DNA of 64,000 nt from Collinsella sp. AM17-1 (lineage in GTDB: Bacteria; Actinomycetota; Coriobacteriia; Coriobacteriales; Coriobacteriaceae): positions 114,901-178,900 of the forward strand of contig NZ_QRJZ01000002.1 of the NCBI RefSeq assembly GCF_003470665.1, in the 5' to 3' direction. A program made the position numbers and the translations under genes. This document shows positions 28,887 to 36,874 of the stretch, one piece after another. Under the pieces are notes generated by a model. It had not been told where the DNA came from. It saw only the letters and a list, made by a program, of their open reading frames with translations, and searched no databases. How positions within the stretch are numbered: the first letter of the stretch is position 1; each line of letters begins with the position of its first letter.

Positions 28887-28953
28887 AGTTGCAGTGAAAT
28901 AGGGATTGAATATCGGTTTCTGCCCGCCAAACAGTCCTTATTTCACCGCAACT
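28887..28953. repeat. 67-bp palindromic element, copy B
   Basis: The element starts AGTTGCAGTGAAATAGG and ends CTTATTTCACCGCAACT. Its arms pair over about 22 bases with few mismatches. Read in reverse it aligns end to end with copy A at 12,689 and closely with the outer part of the IS-interrupted copy only 276 bases away. It lies just after the rsmB stop. Confidence 0.8.
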
Positions 28954-29027
28954 CAGAAGGTCATACGTGCGGAGATCGTAAAAGAGGTAAAGAGTGGTAA
29001 AAATAGCCCCGTTTCATACTTGCTGTT

Positions 29028-29185
29028 ATCAAAAGTAGGGCGGATTACGGGGCTAGATTGGTGATGCCCGACCACAGCAAAAATGACCTAAATAAAACCG
29101 CAGGTAGATGGCTTGTTGAAATTTGCAAATTACTGGAATGGATAGAGGTTGTCAATTCAGCCCCGTAATCCGGTAGAGTTTTGAT
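29028..29185. repeat. 158-bp imperfect inverted repeat
   Basis: The left arm (29028-29054) contains CGGATTACGGGGCT and the right arm (29159-29185) contains its reverse complement AGCCCCGTAATCCG; both arms also share ATCAAAA/TTTTGAT at the outer ends. The interior is non-coding and AT-rich. It fills most of the gap between copy B of the 67-bp palindrome and the interrupted copy. Confidence 0.65.
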
Positions 29186-29264
29186 ATGTTACAAACTTAG
29201 CATCAGCCCGAAATCCAATATATAGAAAAGTTGCGGTGAAATAGTTCCTGTTTGGCCGTTGGAT

Positions 29265-30563
29265 GGGGGTGCGGACGATTTCTTGGACCGCGCCTAGGCG
29301 TATCCAAGCTTCCTGCGGTACTCCATCGGGCTCAGCCACTCGAGGGACTTCTTGATGCGCCCGTCCCGATAGTACACGAGGTAGGCCTCGAGCCTCCCCA
29401 TGAACTCCTCGGCCGTCACGCCCTCCCAGTCCCTGTAGCGGAAGAACTCGTTCTTGAGGCGCCCGAAGAAGCCCTCGCAGGCCGAGTTGTCCGGGCTGCA
29501 GCCCTTCGCGGACATGCTCCTGACCAGGCCGTTCTCCTCGCAGATCCCGATCCACTCCGGCCAGCGGTAGTGGCCGCCCCGGTCCGAGTGGATCGTCGTG
29601 CGCGCGCCCGCCGGCCTCGCCGCGCAGGCCTTGAGCAGGCTCGAGTTCGCGAGGCGCTTGTCGGGGTGCAGCCCGATCGACCAGGCGACGGGCATCCCGT
29701 CGAAGCAGTCGATGACCGGGCTCAGGTAGACCTTCTCGCCGCCCGGGAGCCTGAACTCGGTGATGTCGGTGAGCCACAGCCGGTTGGGCTCGTCGGCGTG
29801 GAAATTCCTGTTCACGAGGTTCTCCGGCGCCTTGGAGACCTCGCCGGCGTAGGAGCTGTAGCCCCGGGCGCGCCTCTTGTTGTAGACGACCTCGAGGCCC
29901 TCCTCGCGCATCACGCGGGCCACGCGCTTCTCGCTGGCGCGGACGCCCTCGCGGCGCAGGCGCGCCCAGACGGTGCGGTACCCCCAGCACCCCGAGCCCT
30001 CGCGGAAGATGCGCACCACGCGGTCGCGTATGTCGGCGTCGCGGTCGCGCGGCGCGGCGACGCGGGGCCTCCAGTACTCATAGGAGCTCTTCGATATCCT
30101 CAAGAAACCTGTGATCGAGCGGAGGGGCAGGGCGGTCGCCCGCCTCAATCTCTCGCCGAGCTCGCACTTGCTCCTGTTCGAGATCGAAGCCGGGTCCCAC
30201 CCTTCCGCTTTTAGGTCGGCCAACACCGCCCTGAGCAGCAGGTTCTCTATCTGGTCCTCGTTGAGCCCGGCGAGCGGGCCGGTCGCCGGCGGGGCGTAGA
30301 TCGACTTGTCGGGGCCCAAGCTGGCCTCCTTCCGTGGCGGTTCCCTCGCCACGATTCTACAGCCCCCGCCGGTGTAGCTGCGCGGGAGGTGCCCCGTCGC
30401 CCACTTCTTGGCCGCGCCCACCGAGACCCCCGCGAACTCCGCGGCGGCAGTGGGCCCCATGCCGTCCTCCGTCGCCAGGAGGAAGAGCTCGACCTTCTCC
30501 CTGCTGTACATGCGAACCTCCAGTCCGGACCGCCCCGCGGTCCAACTTTCTGTCCGCACCCCC
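29265..30563 (-). mobile_element. IS3-family insertion sequence with 3-bp target duplication
   Basis: The element is 1,299 bp. Its ends are inverted repeats: GGGGGTGCGGAC at both termini, then a 6-7 base divergence, then TTGGACCGCG on both sides. The target duplication GAT is at 29262-29264 and 30564-30566, the 3-bp size usual for IS3-family elements. One transposase gene on the minus strand fills it. The sharp duplication and intact gene suggest a recent, probably active insertion. Confidence 0.88.
29294..30511 (-). CDS. IS3-family transposase, single ORF
   Basis: I start at ATG 30511 (MYSREKVELF), with GGAGG seven bases upstream. The 405-residue protein has an N-terminal helix-turn-helix (TAAAEFAGVSVGAAKKWATG), an HTH-21-like middle part (GCWGYRTVWARLRREGV) and an rve integrase core. 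The catalytic DDE residues are in LWLTDITEFRL, TIHSDRGGHY and NSACEGFFGRLKNE. IS3 elements usually make the transposase by frameshifting between two ORFs; here one uninterrupted frame covers both parts. No frameshift is needed. Confidence 0.92.
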   Translation of the reverse strand: MYSREKVELFLLATEDGMGPTAAAEFAGVSVGAAKKWATGHLPRSYTGGGCRIVAREPPRKEASLGPDKSIYAPPATGPLAGLNEDQIENLLLRAVLADLKAEGWDPASISNRSKCELGERLRRATALPLRSITGFLRISKSSYEYWRPRVAAPRDRDADIRDRVVRIFREGSGCWGYRTVWARLRREGVRASEKRVARVMREEGLEVVYNKRRARGYSSYAGEVSKAPENLVNRNFHADEPNRLWLTDITEFRLPGGEKVYLSPVIDCFDGMPVAWSIGLHPDKRLANSSLLKACAARPAGARTTIHSDRGGHYRWPEWIGICEENGLVRSMSAKGCSPDNSACEGFFGRLKNEFFRYRDWEGVTAEEFMGRLEAYLVYYRDGRIKKSLEWLSPMEYRRKLGYA

Positions 30564-30625
30564 GATGGGCTGATTCAGGAACTATTTCACCGCAACTCAT
30601 GGGGAAATCTGGGTACCGGTTGTCG

Positions 30626-30862
30626 CTAGTGGTTGTGTGGGCAGTTGGCGCAGCAGCCGCTGGTGGCGCTGGTGCTGGAACCACCGCTGCGCTGGTCGGT
30701 GTTGTAGAAGCCGCTGCCCTCAAACTTGATGCCGCTGGCCGAGAACGTCTTGGCCGCCGGAGCGCCGCAGCTCGGGCACACGACCTCGGGGGTCTCGGAC
30801 ATGGGATGCTCAACCTCAAACACGTTGCCGCAGCTCGAGCACTTGTAATCGTAGCGCGCCAT
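30626..30862 (-). CDS. FmdB/CxxC-type zinc ribbon protein
   Basis: The 78-residue protein opens MARYDYKCSSCGNVFEVEH and has a second pair VVCPSCGAPA, which together make a four-cysteine zinc ribbon of the FmdB family. The tail has FEGSGFYNTDQR, another family trait, and ends in a Cys/His-rich CCANCPHNH. FmdB-like proteins are small, with regulatory or unknown roles. AAAGGAAG precedes the start. Confidence 0.9.
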   Translation of the reverse strand: MARYDYKCSSCGNVFEVEHPMSETPEVVCPSCGAPAAKTFSASGIKFEGSGFYNTDQRSGGSSTSATSGCCANCPHNH

Positions 30863-30884
30863 AATACTTCCTTTTCAGCACAAA

Positions 30885-30906
30885 GCGGGCAGATCGCTCT
30901 GCCCGC
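30885..30906 (-). terminator. Terminator after the amylase-amylomaltase gene
   Basis: GCGGGCAGA and TCTGCCCGC pair perfectly around a four-base loop; on the minus strand TTTGT follows. It lies 45 bases beyond the stop codon of the fusion gene and upstream of the zinc ribbon gene. Confidence 0.65.
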
Positions 30907-30950
30907 ATAAATTCAAACAGCTGTAACTGTACCCTATATCGGGGGTTTTA

Positions 30951-33900
30951 TCACGCTTCGCCCCAGAATCTATGGGTGTTGCGCAGGAGCTGTGCAGTTT
31001 TGCCCTCGGCGGCCGCAACGGCGGCCTCATCGGCCTGCCAGGTCCAGTTACCCGTGGCCACGCCCGGTACGTTCATGCGCGCGTCGTCGCCAAGCCGCAG
31101 GACATCCTGCAGCGGCATCATCACCAGGGGAGCGTCGCTTGCGAGCGCGTCGCCCATCAGCTTGGCCGCCACCTCAACACCGCTCGGCTCGTCGCCGCCC
31201 GCAAAGGAGCGCGTGCACCAACCGGCGAGCGTCGACGTGTCGTGCGTCGAGGTGTATAGAATCTTACCCGGCGTGGGATGCACGCCGTTACGGACGTCGT
31301 AATCGCTAAACTCCAGCACGTCCATGCCGGGGAAACCGCAGGTCGAAGCCATGGCGCGAACACCGGGCGTCAGGTAGCCCAGGTCCTCGGCGATAAAGTT
31401 GAGCGGCCCCAGTTCGTCATAGGCAGTCTGGAACAGATCCTTGCCCGGACCCGCCAGCCAGCGGCCGTCGGCGCAGGCCTTGCCGGCGGGAATGCTAAAG
31501 TAGCTGTGGAATCCTAGGAAGTGGTCCAGGCGCACGCGGTCGTAGAGCGAGAACGCGCGACGCAGACGGTCCATCCACCAGCGGTAGCCGTTCTTCTTCA
31601 TATGATCCCAGCGGAACGTCGGGTTGCCCCACACCTGGCCCTCGGGCGCAAAGTTGTCGGGCGGTGCACCGGAGATCTCGATTGCCTTACCGGTATCGGA
31701 CAACCAGAAGTTCTCGGGCTCGCTCCACGCGTCGGCCGAATCGTCCGAAACGTACATGGGAATGTCGCCGATGACCTCGATGCCCTTCTTGTGCGCATAG
31801 TTCATGAGCTCGCACCAGGCCAGGTCAAAGCGGTACTGCATGTACGCCTGCAGCTCGGCCTCGTCGTGGAAACGCTTGTCGTCAATCAGATGCTCGTTGT
31901 AGCGCGCGACATCGGCCGGCCAATCGTGGCGCGACTCGCCCTCAAAGTACTTCTTAACGGCCATGTAGACGCAGTACTTCTCGAGCCAATCGGCGTTGCG
32001 ATGTTTAAACGCCGTGTAGAGCGGGTCTGCATCCTCGCCGCCACGGGCCTTCCAAGTCTCAAAGTCGGCCGCCAGTTCCACTTGGCTCTCGGGCAGCAGG
32101 TCAACATTGCCCGCAAAAGCCGAAGGCCCAGCGTATGGGGAGCGGAAGAAGTCCGTCGGGTTGACAGGCAGGACCTGCCAGTAGCGCATGCCCATAGCGG
32201 ACAGATGGTCGATAAAGCGACGCGTGGGTGCGCCGATCGTGCCGGGCTTGCCGTCATCGGTCGGCACCGAGGTGATGTGGCACACGACGCCCGCGCCGTG
32301 ATCGAGCGGCTCCTGCAGGCGCTGCTCGGCATGGTGATAGATGATCGACGAGCCCAGCGGATACAGATCGAGCGTGACCGTACCGTTGTGGATCTCGCAC
32401 TCGTGACCGCTGATGACGTCACTCGCGCATTCGCCGAGCGCCGGAATCGTCACGCGGTGCGAATTGCGCAGGCTGCGGTTGATGATAACCGTCGCGGACT
32501 CGCCATCCTTGCCCGTGCGGTTGTAGGCCAGCACCTCATCGTTGAGCGCGAAGGCCTTGATCTCGCCGTCGATCATAAACGGCAGTGCGCGGCGTACGGC
32601 AGAGGCGTTCTTGACAATAGCCAGCGTGTCGAAGTCGTGCAGTTGGTCCTTGGTCGGCAGGGTGCGGCGGTTGCCCGGATCGGTAAGGCCCTCCAGGCCG
32701 TATTCGTCGCCGTAGTAGATCGAAGGCACGCCGGGGAAGGTCATCTGCATGAGCGTTGCAAGCCAAAAACGGCTCTTGGCCAGGCCCATCGAGTTCTCGT
32801 CCAGACGCCACTTGCTGCGCTCGCACTCGGGTAGCTGCGACTCGTCGGGGCCGCCGCCGAGCACCGAGATGATGCGCGGGCGGTCGTGGCTCGAAAGCAA
32901 ATTGAGCGCGCAGGACAATGCCTCGCTCGGGTAGTTCTCGCGCAGGGTTTCGATATCCTCAGCTGCCTGGTAGGCGTTCTTATATCCCATCAAAAAGCCG
33001 ATGACCATGTCGCGGAAGGGGTAATCCATAGCAGAGTCCAGCTCGGATCCCTGCAGATAGCGGCGCAGATGGCCGTAGCTAATTTTGTTTGAGGCGTCTT
33101 CCCAGACTTCGCCGAGCAACAGCGCATCAGGCTTTTCGGCAAGTACGGCCTTCTTGATCTCGGCTAGGAAATCGTCCGAAAGCTCGTCGGCGACGTCCAG
33201 GCGCCAGCCATGAGCGCCGGCACGTAGCCATTTACGGATCACGCCGTCCTTGCCCAGGAGCCGCTCGCGTACCAGCTCGGAGCTCTCATTGATGGCGGGC
33301 ATGTTGCCCACGCCCCACCAGCAGTCGTACGAGCCGTCCTCGTGGAAATAAAACGCATCGCGCCACGGCGAGTCCTCACTCTGCCACGCGCCCACGCCGG
33401 GGTAGTTGCCGTAGCGGTTGAAATAGATCGAGTCATCGCCCGTATGGTTAAAGACGCCGTCCAGGATGATGGAGATGCCCAGCTTCTCGGCTGCCTGGCA
33501 CAGCTCGGTAAAGTCCTGCTCGGTGCCCAGGATCGGGTCGATCTTGGTGTAGTCGGCCGTGTCGTAGCGGTGGTTGCTCGCGGCCTCAAAGATGGGGTTG
33601 AGGTAGATGGCCGTGAAGCCCAGCTCCGCGATGCGGGGCAGGTCATTTTGGATACCCTTGAGCGAGCCGCCATAGAAGTCCCAGGTCTTGATGGAGCCGT
33701 CCTCGGCGCGCTCGTATACGGGCGGCTCGTTCCAGTCCTCGATCATGCGGCGCTGGATTCCGTTGCGCGGTTTTTCAACCTCGGCCAGCGTGCGCTCGTG
33801 CCAGTTTTCGTCGCGGGCATAGCGGTCGGGGAAGATCTGGTACACCATGCCGCGCTCGTACCAGACGGGGCGGTTCTCGCGGTGCTTATAGACGGTAATC

Positions 33901-34247
33901 TGGAAGGACGGCACCTCGGCGTAGTCGTAGGTTACGCCCTCGCCGCCGGTGCGGCCTTGCGGCGCGCCCAGGCGAACCTCGGGCTGGCCCTCGATATTGC
34001 AGATAAAGCTGTACCAGATAAGACAGGGCTCGGTGCACACAAGCTCTACGGTAAATATTCCGTCGCCCTCGTGCGTCATGGGATACAGAGACTCACCGAT
34101 CTCATCGACCCAAGTGCGCAGCGTAAGCGTTGCCTGATTGGGATCGGCATCCTCCAGAATCACGGAGAGCGAAAGGGTAGTTCCAGTGGTCACAGCGCCA
34201 AACGGAGTGCGAAACTGCGACAGGCGGCTGTTGTGAATCAATCTCAT
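30951..34247 (-). CDS. GH13 alpha-amylase/neopullulanase fused to GH77 4-alpha-glucanotransferase (MalQ)
   Basis: The 1,098-residue protein joins two starch-active enzymes. Residues 1 to about 120 resemble a starch-binding beta domain. The GH13 barrel (about 125-560) has FDGVFNHTG-like ILDGVFNHTG, the nucleophile in WRLDVADEL, the acid/base in LLGEVWEDA and LLSSHDRPR. The GH77 part (about 650-1098) has YDRVRLDHFLGFHSYF with the nucleophile, IAEDLGYLTPGVRAM and TSTHDTSTLAGW. The GH13 part would hydrolyse maltodextrin; GH77 would transfer glucan segments. No signal peptide is seen, so it should work on cytoplasmic maltodextrin or glycogen. A possible operator lies 128 bases upstream. Confidence 0.9.
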   Translation of the reverse strand: MRLIHNSRLSQFRTPFGAVTTGTTLSLSVILEDADPNQATLTLRTWVDEIGESLYPMTHEGDGIFTVELVCTEPCLIWYSFICNIEGQPEVRLGAPQGRTGGEGVTYDYAEVPSFQITVYKHRENRPVWYERGMVYQIFPDRYARDENWHERTLAEVEKPRNGIQRRMIEDWNEPPVYERAEDGSIKTWDFYGGSLKGIQNDLPRIAELGFTAIYLNPIFEAASNHRYDTADYTKIDPILGTEQDFTELCQAAEKLGISIILDGVFNHTGDDSIYFNRYGNYPGVGAWQSEDSPWRDAFYFHEDGSYDCWWGVGNMPAINESSELVRERLLGKDGVIRKWLRAGAHGWRLDVADELSDDFLAEIKKAVLAEKPDALLLGEVWEDASNKISYGHLRRYLQGSELDSAMDYPFRDMVIGFLMGYKNAYQAAEDIETLRENYPSEALSCALNLLSSHDRPRIISVLGGGPDESQLPECERSKWRLDENSMGLAKSRFWLATLMQMTFPGVPSIYYGDEYGLEGLTDPGNRRTLPTKDQLHDFDTLAIVKNASAVRRALPFMIDGEIKAFALNDEVLAYNRTGKDGESATVIINRSLRNSHRVTIPALGECASDVISGHECEIHNGTVTLDLYPLGSSIIYHHAEQRLQEPLDHGAGVVCHITSVPTDDGKPGTIGAPTRRFIDHLSAMGMRYWQVLPVNPTDFFRSPYAGPSAFAGNVDLLPESQVELAADFETWKARGGEDADPLYTAFKHRNADWLEKYCVYMAVKKYFEGESRHDWPADVARYNEHLIDDKRFHDEAELQAYMQYRFDLAWCELMNYAHKKGIEVIGDIPMYVSDDSADAWSEPENFWLSDTGKAIEISGAPPDNFAPEGQVWGNPTFRWDHMKKNGYRWWMDRLRRAFSLYDRVRLDHFLGFHSYFSIPAGKACADGRWLAGPGKDLFQTAYDELGPLNFIAEDLGYLTPGVRAMASTCGFPGMDVLEFSDYDVRNGVHPTPGKILYTSTHDTSTLAGWCTRSFAGGDEPSGVEVAAKLMGDALASDAPLVMMPLQDVLRLGDDARMNVPGVATGNWTWQADEAAVAAAEGKTAQLLRNTHRFWGEA

Positions 34248-34374
34248 AATACGGTCCAGTTCAATAGAATCATGGCCTGCTGGCCATGGGCTTTACGCAC
34301 AGGTTATAAGTATATCTGTTGTACACAGGGTGTATAAACAACATCCGTTTACCATCGGCGAACGGTTGTCCTAG

Positions 34375-34390
34375 AAAAACGTTTTACCAA
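34375..34390. promoter_or_regulatory. Probable LacI-type operator upstream of the amylase-malQ gene
   Basis: On the minus strand this reads TTGGTAAAACGTTTTT, identical over 16 bases to the site at 44,330-44,345. Its core GGTAAAACGTTTTxCC is nearly palindromic with a central CG, the form typical of LacI-family operators. It lies in the 218-base gap between glgA and the fusion gene. Confidence 0.6.
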
Positions 34391-34402
34391 CTATCTACAG
34401 AG

Positions 34403-34429
34403 AAGGGGCGCCCGGTTGGAGCGCCCCTT
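34403..34429 (-). terminator. Terminator after glgA
   Basis: AAGGGGCGC and GCGCCCCTT form a nine-base stem with a nine-base loop, 37 bases beyond the glgA stop on the minus strand. A short pyrimidine stretch (TTCTCT) follows. Confidence 0.65.
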
Positions 34430-34465
34430 GCTTAGGGTTTGATGAGGTTTTAGATCGTCTGTGGG

Positions 34466-36784
34466 CTAGCGGCGCTTGCGGGTGGCCGTTGCCTTGCGGA
34501 CGGAGGTCTTCTTGGTCGGAGCCTTTTCCTCAGTGGGAGCGGCGGGGGAGACCGGGGCCTCCTTGGTGGGCTCGGTCTTTGTCGTAGCCTTCGGAGCGGT
34601 CTTGACCTCGGCGGCCTTCGGTGCCGGCTTGGCCTTTACTGCGGGCTTTTCCTCGACCTTAGCCTCTGCCTTTGGAGCAGCGGTCTTGGCCGTGGCCTTT
34701 TTGACCGTCGTCGTAGCGCGCTTGCGCGTGGTGGTCTTGGCGGCCGGCTTAGCTTCGACAGCTTCCTCAGCCTTAGGCGCAGCGGGCGTCTCCTCGACTT
34801 TGGCGGCCGGCTTTGCGGCTGCCTTGGTCGTGGCGGCCTTCTTGGTCGTCGACTTCGTAGCCGTGGTCTTCTTGGCGATCGTGGTCTTGGACGCGGTCGT
34901 CTTCTTGGCAGCGGTCTTGGCCGGAGCCTTTGCCGCAGGCTTTGCCTCGGCGGCAGCCTCAGCCTTTACCTCGGGAGCAGCCTCGGCCTCGGCGGCCTTC
35001 TTGGCAGCGGCGGTCGTACGCTTGCGCGTGGTCGTTGACTTGGCAGCGGTGGCCTTGCTCGCAGTCGCAGCCTTGCTCGCAGCGGCCTTCGTGGTCGTGG
35101 CCTTTTTAGCCATCGTCTTACGAGTCGTGGTCTTCTTTGCCACAGGCTTTGCAGCGGGCTTCGCCTCAGGCTCGGGCTCGGGAGTAGCCTCGACCTTCAC
35201 CTCAGGATCGGCCTTAACGGTCTCAGCTTTAACCGGCTTCTCTTCGGCCTTGGGCTCCTCAGCGGCAACCGGCTCAGCCACAGCCTCAGGCTCGTCGACA
35301 ACAGCCGCAGGCCTCTCAATCTCCGGATGCATAAAGAAGTACAGGTCCAGGTACTTGTCGGCCGAGCGCGTCCAGCTAAAGTCCTGGCTCATGGCCTGCG
35401 TGACCAGCTGGTTCCAGGCATCGCGGTTGTCCCAGAACAGGCGCGCCGCGCGGAATACGGCGTCGCCCATCTCATCGCCGTTAAAGTTACTAAACGAGAA
35501 ACCCGTGCCCTCGCCGGTAAACTCGTTATACGGGATCACCGTGTCCTTCAGGCCGCCGGTCTCGCGAACAATTGGCAGGGTGCCGTAGCGCATGGCGATG
35601 ATCTGCGACAGGCCGCAGGGCTCAAACTTCGAAGGCATCAGGAACATGTCGGCGGCGGCATACATACGCTGCGACAGCGCGGGATCGAACTCGATGCGTG
35701 CGGCCATGGTGCCGGGGTACTTGTCCTGGAAGTAGCGCAGGCCGTCCTCGTAATCGCGGTCGCCGGTGCCCAGCACCGCCACCTGCACGCCGCCGGCCAA
35801 AATGCGGTCGAGCGCATACATGACCAGGTCCATGCCCTTTTGGCGCGTCAGGCGCGTGACCATCACCATGAGCGGACGGTCGTCGCGAACCTCGAGCCCC
35901 AGCTCTTCCTGCAGCTTGGCCTTGCACACGGCCTTGCCAGAACGGTCCTCGACGGTGTAGTTTGCCGCGATGCGCTTGTCGGTTGCCGGGTCAAAGCCCG
36001 CCACGTCAATGCCATTCAAAATGCCCTGCAGCGCATAGGAGCGCTCGCGCAGCACGCCGTCCAGGCCCTCGCCAAACTCGGGCGTCTGGATCTCGTTGGC
36101 ATAGGTGGGGCTCACCGTGGTGATGGCGTCGGCATAGCGCAGCGCGCCCAGCATGTAGTTGATGCTGCAAGCGTCGCAACGCAGCTGCGAGGCGGCAGCG
36201 GGAATATGCGCCACACCCAGGATGTCCTCCATTACGGTGTCGCTAAACTGGCCCTGGAACGCCACGTTGTGGATCGAGAACACGGTCTTGACGCGGTCGT
36301 ACAGCGGCAGGCCCTGGTAGAACTCGCGCAAAAACACGGGCGCCAGTGCCGTCTGCCAGTCGTTGCAGTGCAGGATGTCACACTCAAAGCCCTCGGGCAG
36401 GTGCTGCAGGCTCTCGGTGATGGCCTTGGAGAAGAATGCAAAGCGCTCGCCGTCATCAAAGAAGCCGTACGGATAGTCGCGCGCAAAGTAGCGCTCGTTG
36501 TCGATAAACATATAGGTGACGCCGTCGTGCTCGAGCTTCTCGAGCCCGCAGTACTCATTGCGCCAGCCCAGGCTCACGTAAAAGTCGGAGAAGTGCTCCA
36601 TCTGGGCCTTGTACTCGTCCTTGATGGTGGCGTACTTGGGCACCATCACGATGACTTCGGCGCCGGCGCGCACAAGCGCCGCAGGCAGCGAGCCCGCCAC
36701 GTCGCCCAGGCCACCGGTCTTTACAAACGGTGCGCACTCGGCCGAGGCAAACACGATCTGCATCTTTTTGCTGGAATCTGCCAT
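34466..36784 (-). CDS. glgA: Glycogen synthase with a long histone-H1-like C-terminal tail
   Basis: GlgA extends glycogen from ADP-glucose. I start at ATG 36784 (MADSSKKMQ), with GGGAGA six bases upstream. Residues 1 to about 488 are a full GT5 synthase: FVKTGGLGDVAGSLPAAL, VFSIHNVAFQG, MVTRLTRQKGMDLV and SKFEPCGLSQIIAMRYG. After YLDLYFFMHPEIE comes a tail of about 280 residues, first Glu/Pro/Val-rich, then made of Lys, Ala, Thr and Pro blocks such as KKTTTRKTMAKKATTTKAAA, ending RKATATRKRR. The ordinary family ends near 480-500. The tail looks like histone H1 or HupB tails. Confidence 0.93.
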   Translation of the reverse strand: MADSSKKMQIVFASAECAPFVKTGGLGDVAGSLPAALVRAGAEVIVMVPKYATIKDEYKAQMEHFSDFYVSLGWRNEYCGLEKLEHDGVTYMFIDNERYFARDYPYGFFDDGERFAFFSKAITESLQHLPEGFECDILHCNDWQTALAPVFLREFYQGLPLYDRVKTVFSIHNVAFQGQFSDTVMEDILGVAHIPAAASQLRCDACSINYMLGALRYADAITTVSPTYANEIQTPEFGEGLDGVLRERSYALQGILNGIDVAGFDPATDKRIAANYTVEDRSGKAVCKAKLQEELGLEVRDDRPLMVMVTRLTRQKGMDLVMYALDRILAGGVQVAVLGTGDRDYEDGLRYFQDKYPGTMAARIEFDPALSQRMYAAADMFLMPSKFEPCGLSQIIAMRYGTLPIVRETGGLKDTVIPYNEFTGEGTGFSFSNFNGDEMGDAVFRAARLFWDNRDAWNQLVTQAMSQDFSWTRSADKYLDLYFFMHPEIERPAAVVDEPEAVAEPVAAEEPKAEEKPVKAETVKADPEVKVEATPEPEPEAKPAAKPVAKKTTTRKTMAKKATTTKAAASKAATASKATAAKSTTTRKRTTAAAKKAAEAEAAPEVKAEAAAEAKPAAKAPAKTAAKKTTASKTTIAKKTTATKSTTKKAATTKAAAKPAAKVEETPAAPKAEEAVEAKPAAKTTTRKRATTTVKKATAKTAAPKAEAKVEEKPAVKAKPAPKAAEVKTAPKATTKTEPTKEAPVSPAAPTEEKAPTKKTSVRKATATRKRR

Positions 36785-36808
36785 ATTGTCTCCCATGTTG
36801 CAATTCGA

Positions 36809-36842
36809 GAATAGCCGCCTGGCGCTAACCGGGCGGCTATTC
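36809..36842 (-). other. Hairpin between glgD and glgA
   Basis: GAATAGCCGCC and GGCGGCTATTC form a perfect 11-base stem around a 12-base loop. It lies downstream of glgD and upstream of glgA within the operon. There is no T run, so it may attenuate transcription or protect mRNA instead of ending it. Confidence 0.5.
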
Positions 36843-36874
36843 TACATGTTACGAGCGATGTTGCGGTGCCAACG

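Larger units (their letters stand above)
29229..30597. repeat. Third 67-bp palindrome, split by an insertion sequence
   Basis: Bases 29229-29264 and 30567-30597 together make 67 bases, the length of the two intact copies. The outer 22 bases at each end are perfect inverted repeats (AGTTGCGGTGAAATAG and complement). The insertion with its 3-bp duplication lies at positions 34-36 of the 67, which is the symmetry centre. Confidence 0.85.

Noticed and set aside
29229..30597. The 22-bp perfect inverted repeats first taken as the ends of the insertion sequence
   Set aside because: The true ends are the inner GGGGGTGCGGAC repeats, which have a 3-bp GAT duplication; the outer repeats belong to the 67-bp palindrome and match the two IS-free copies.
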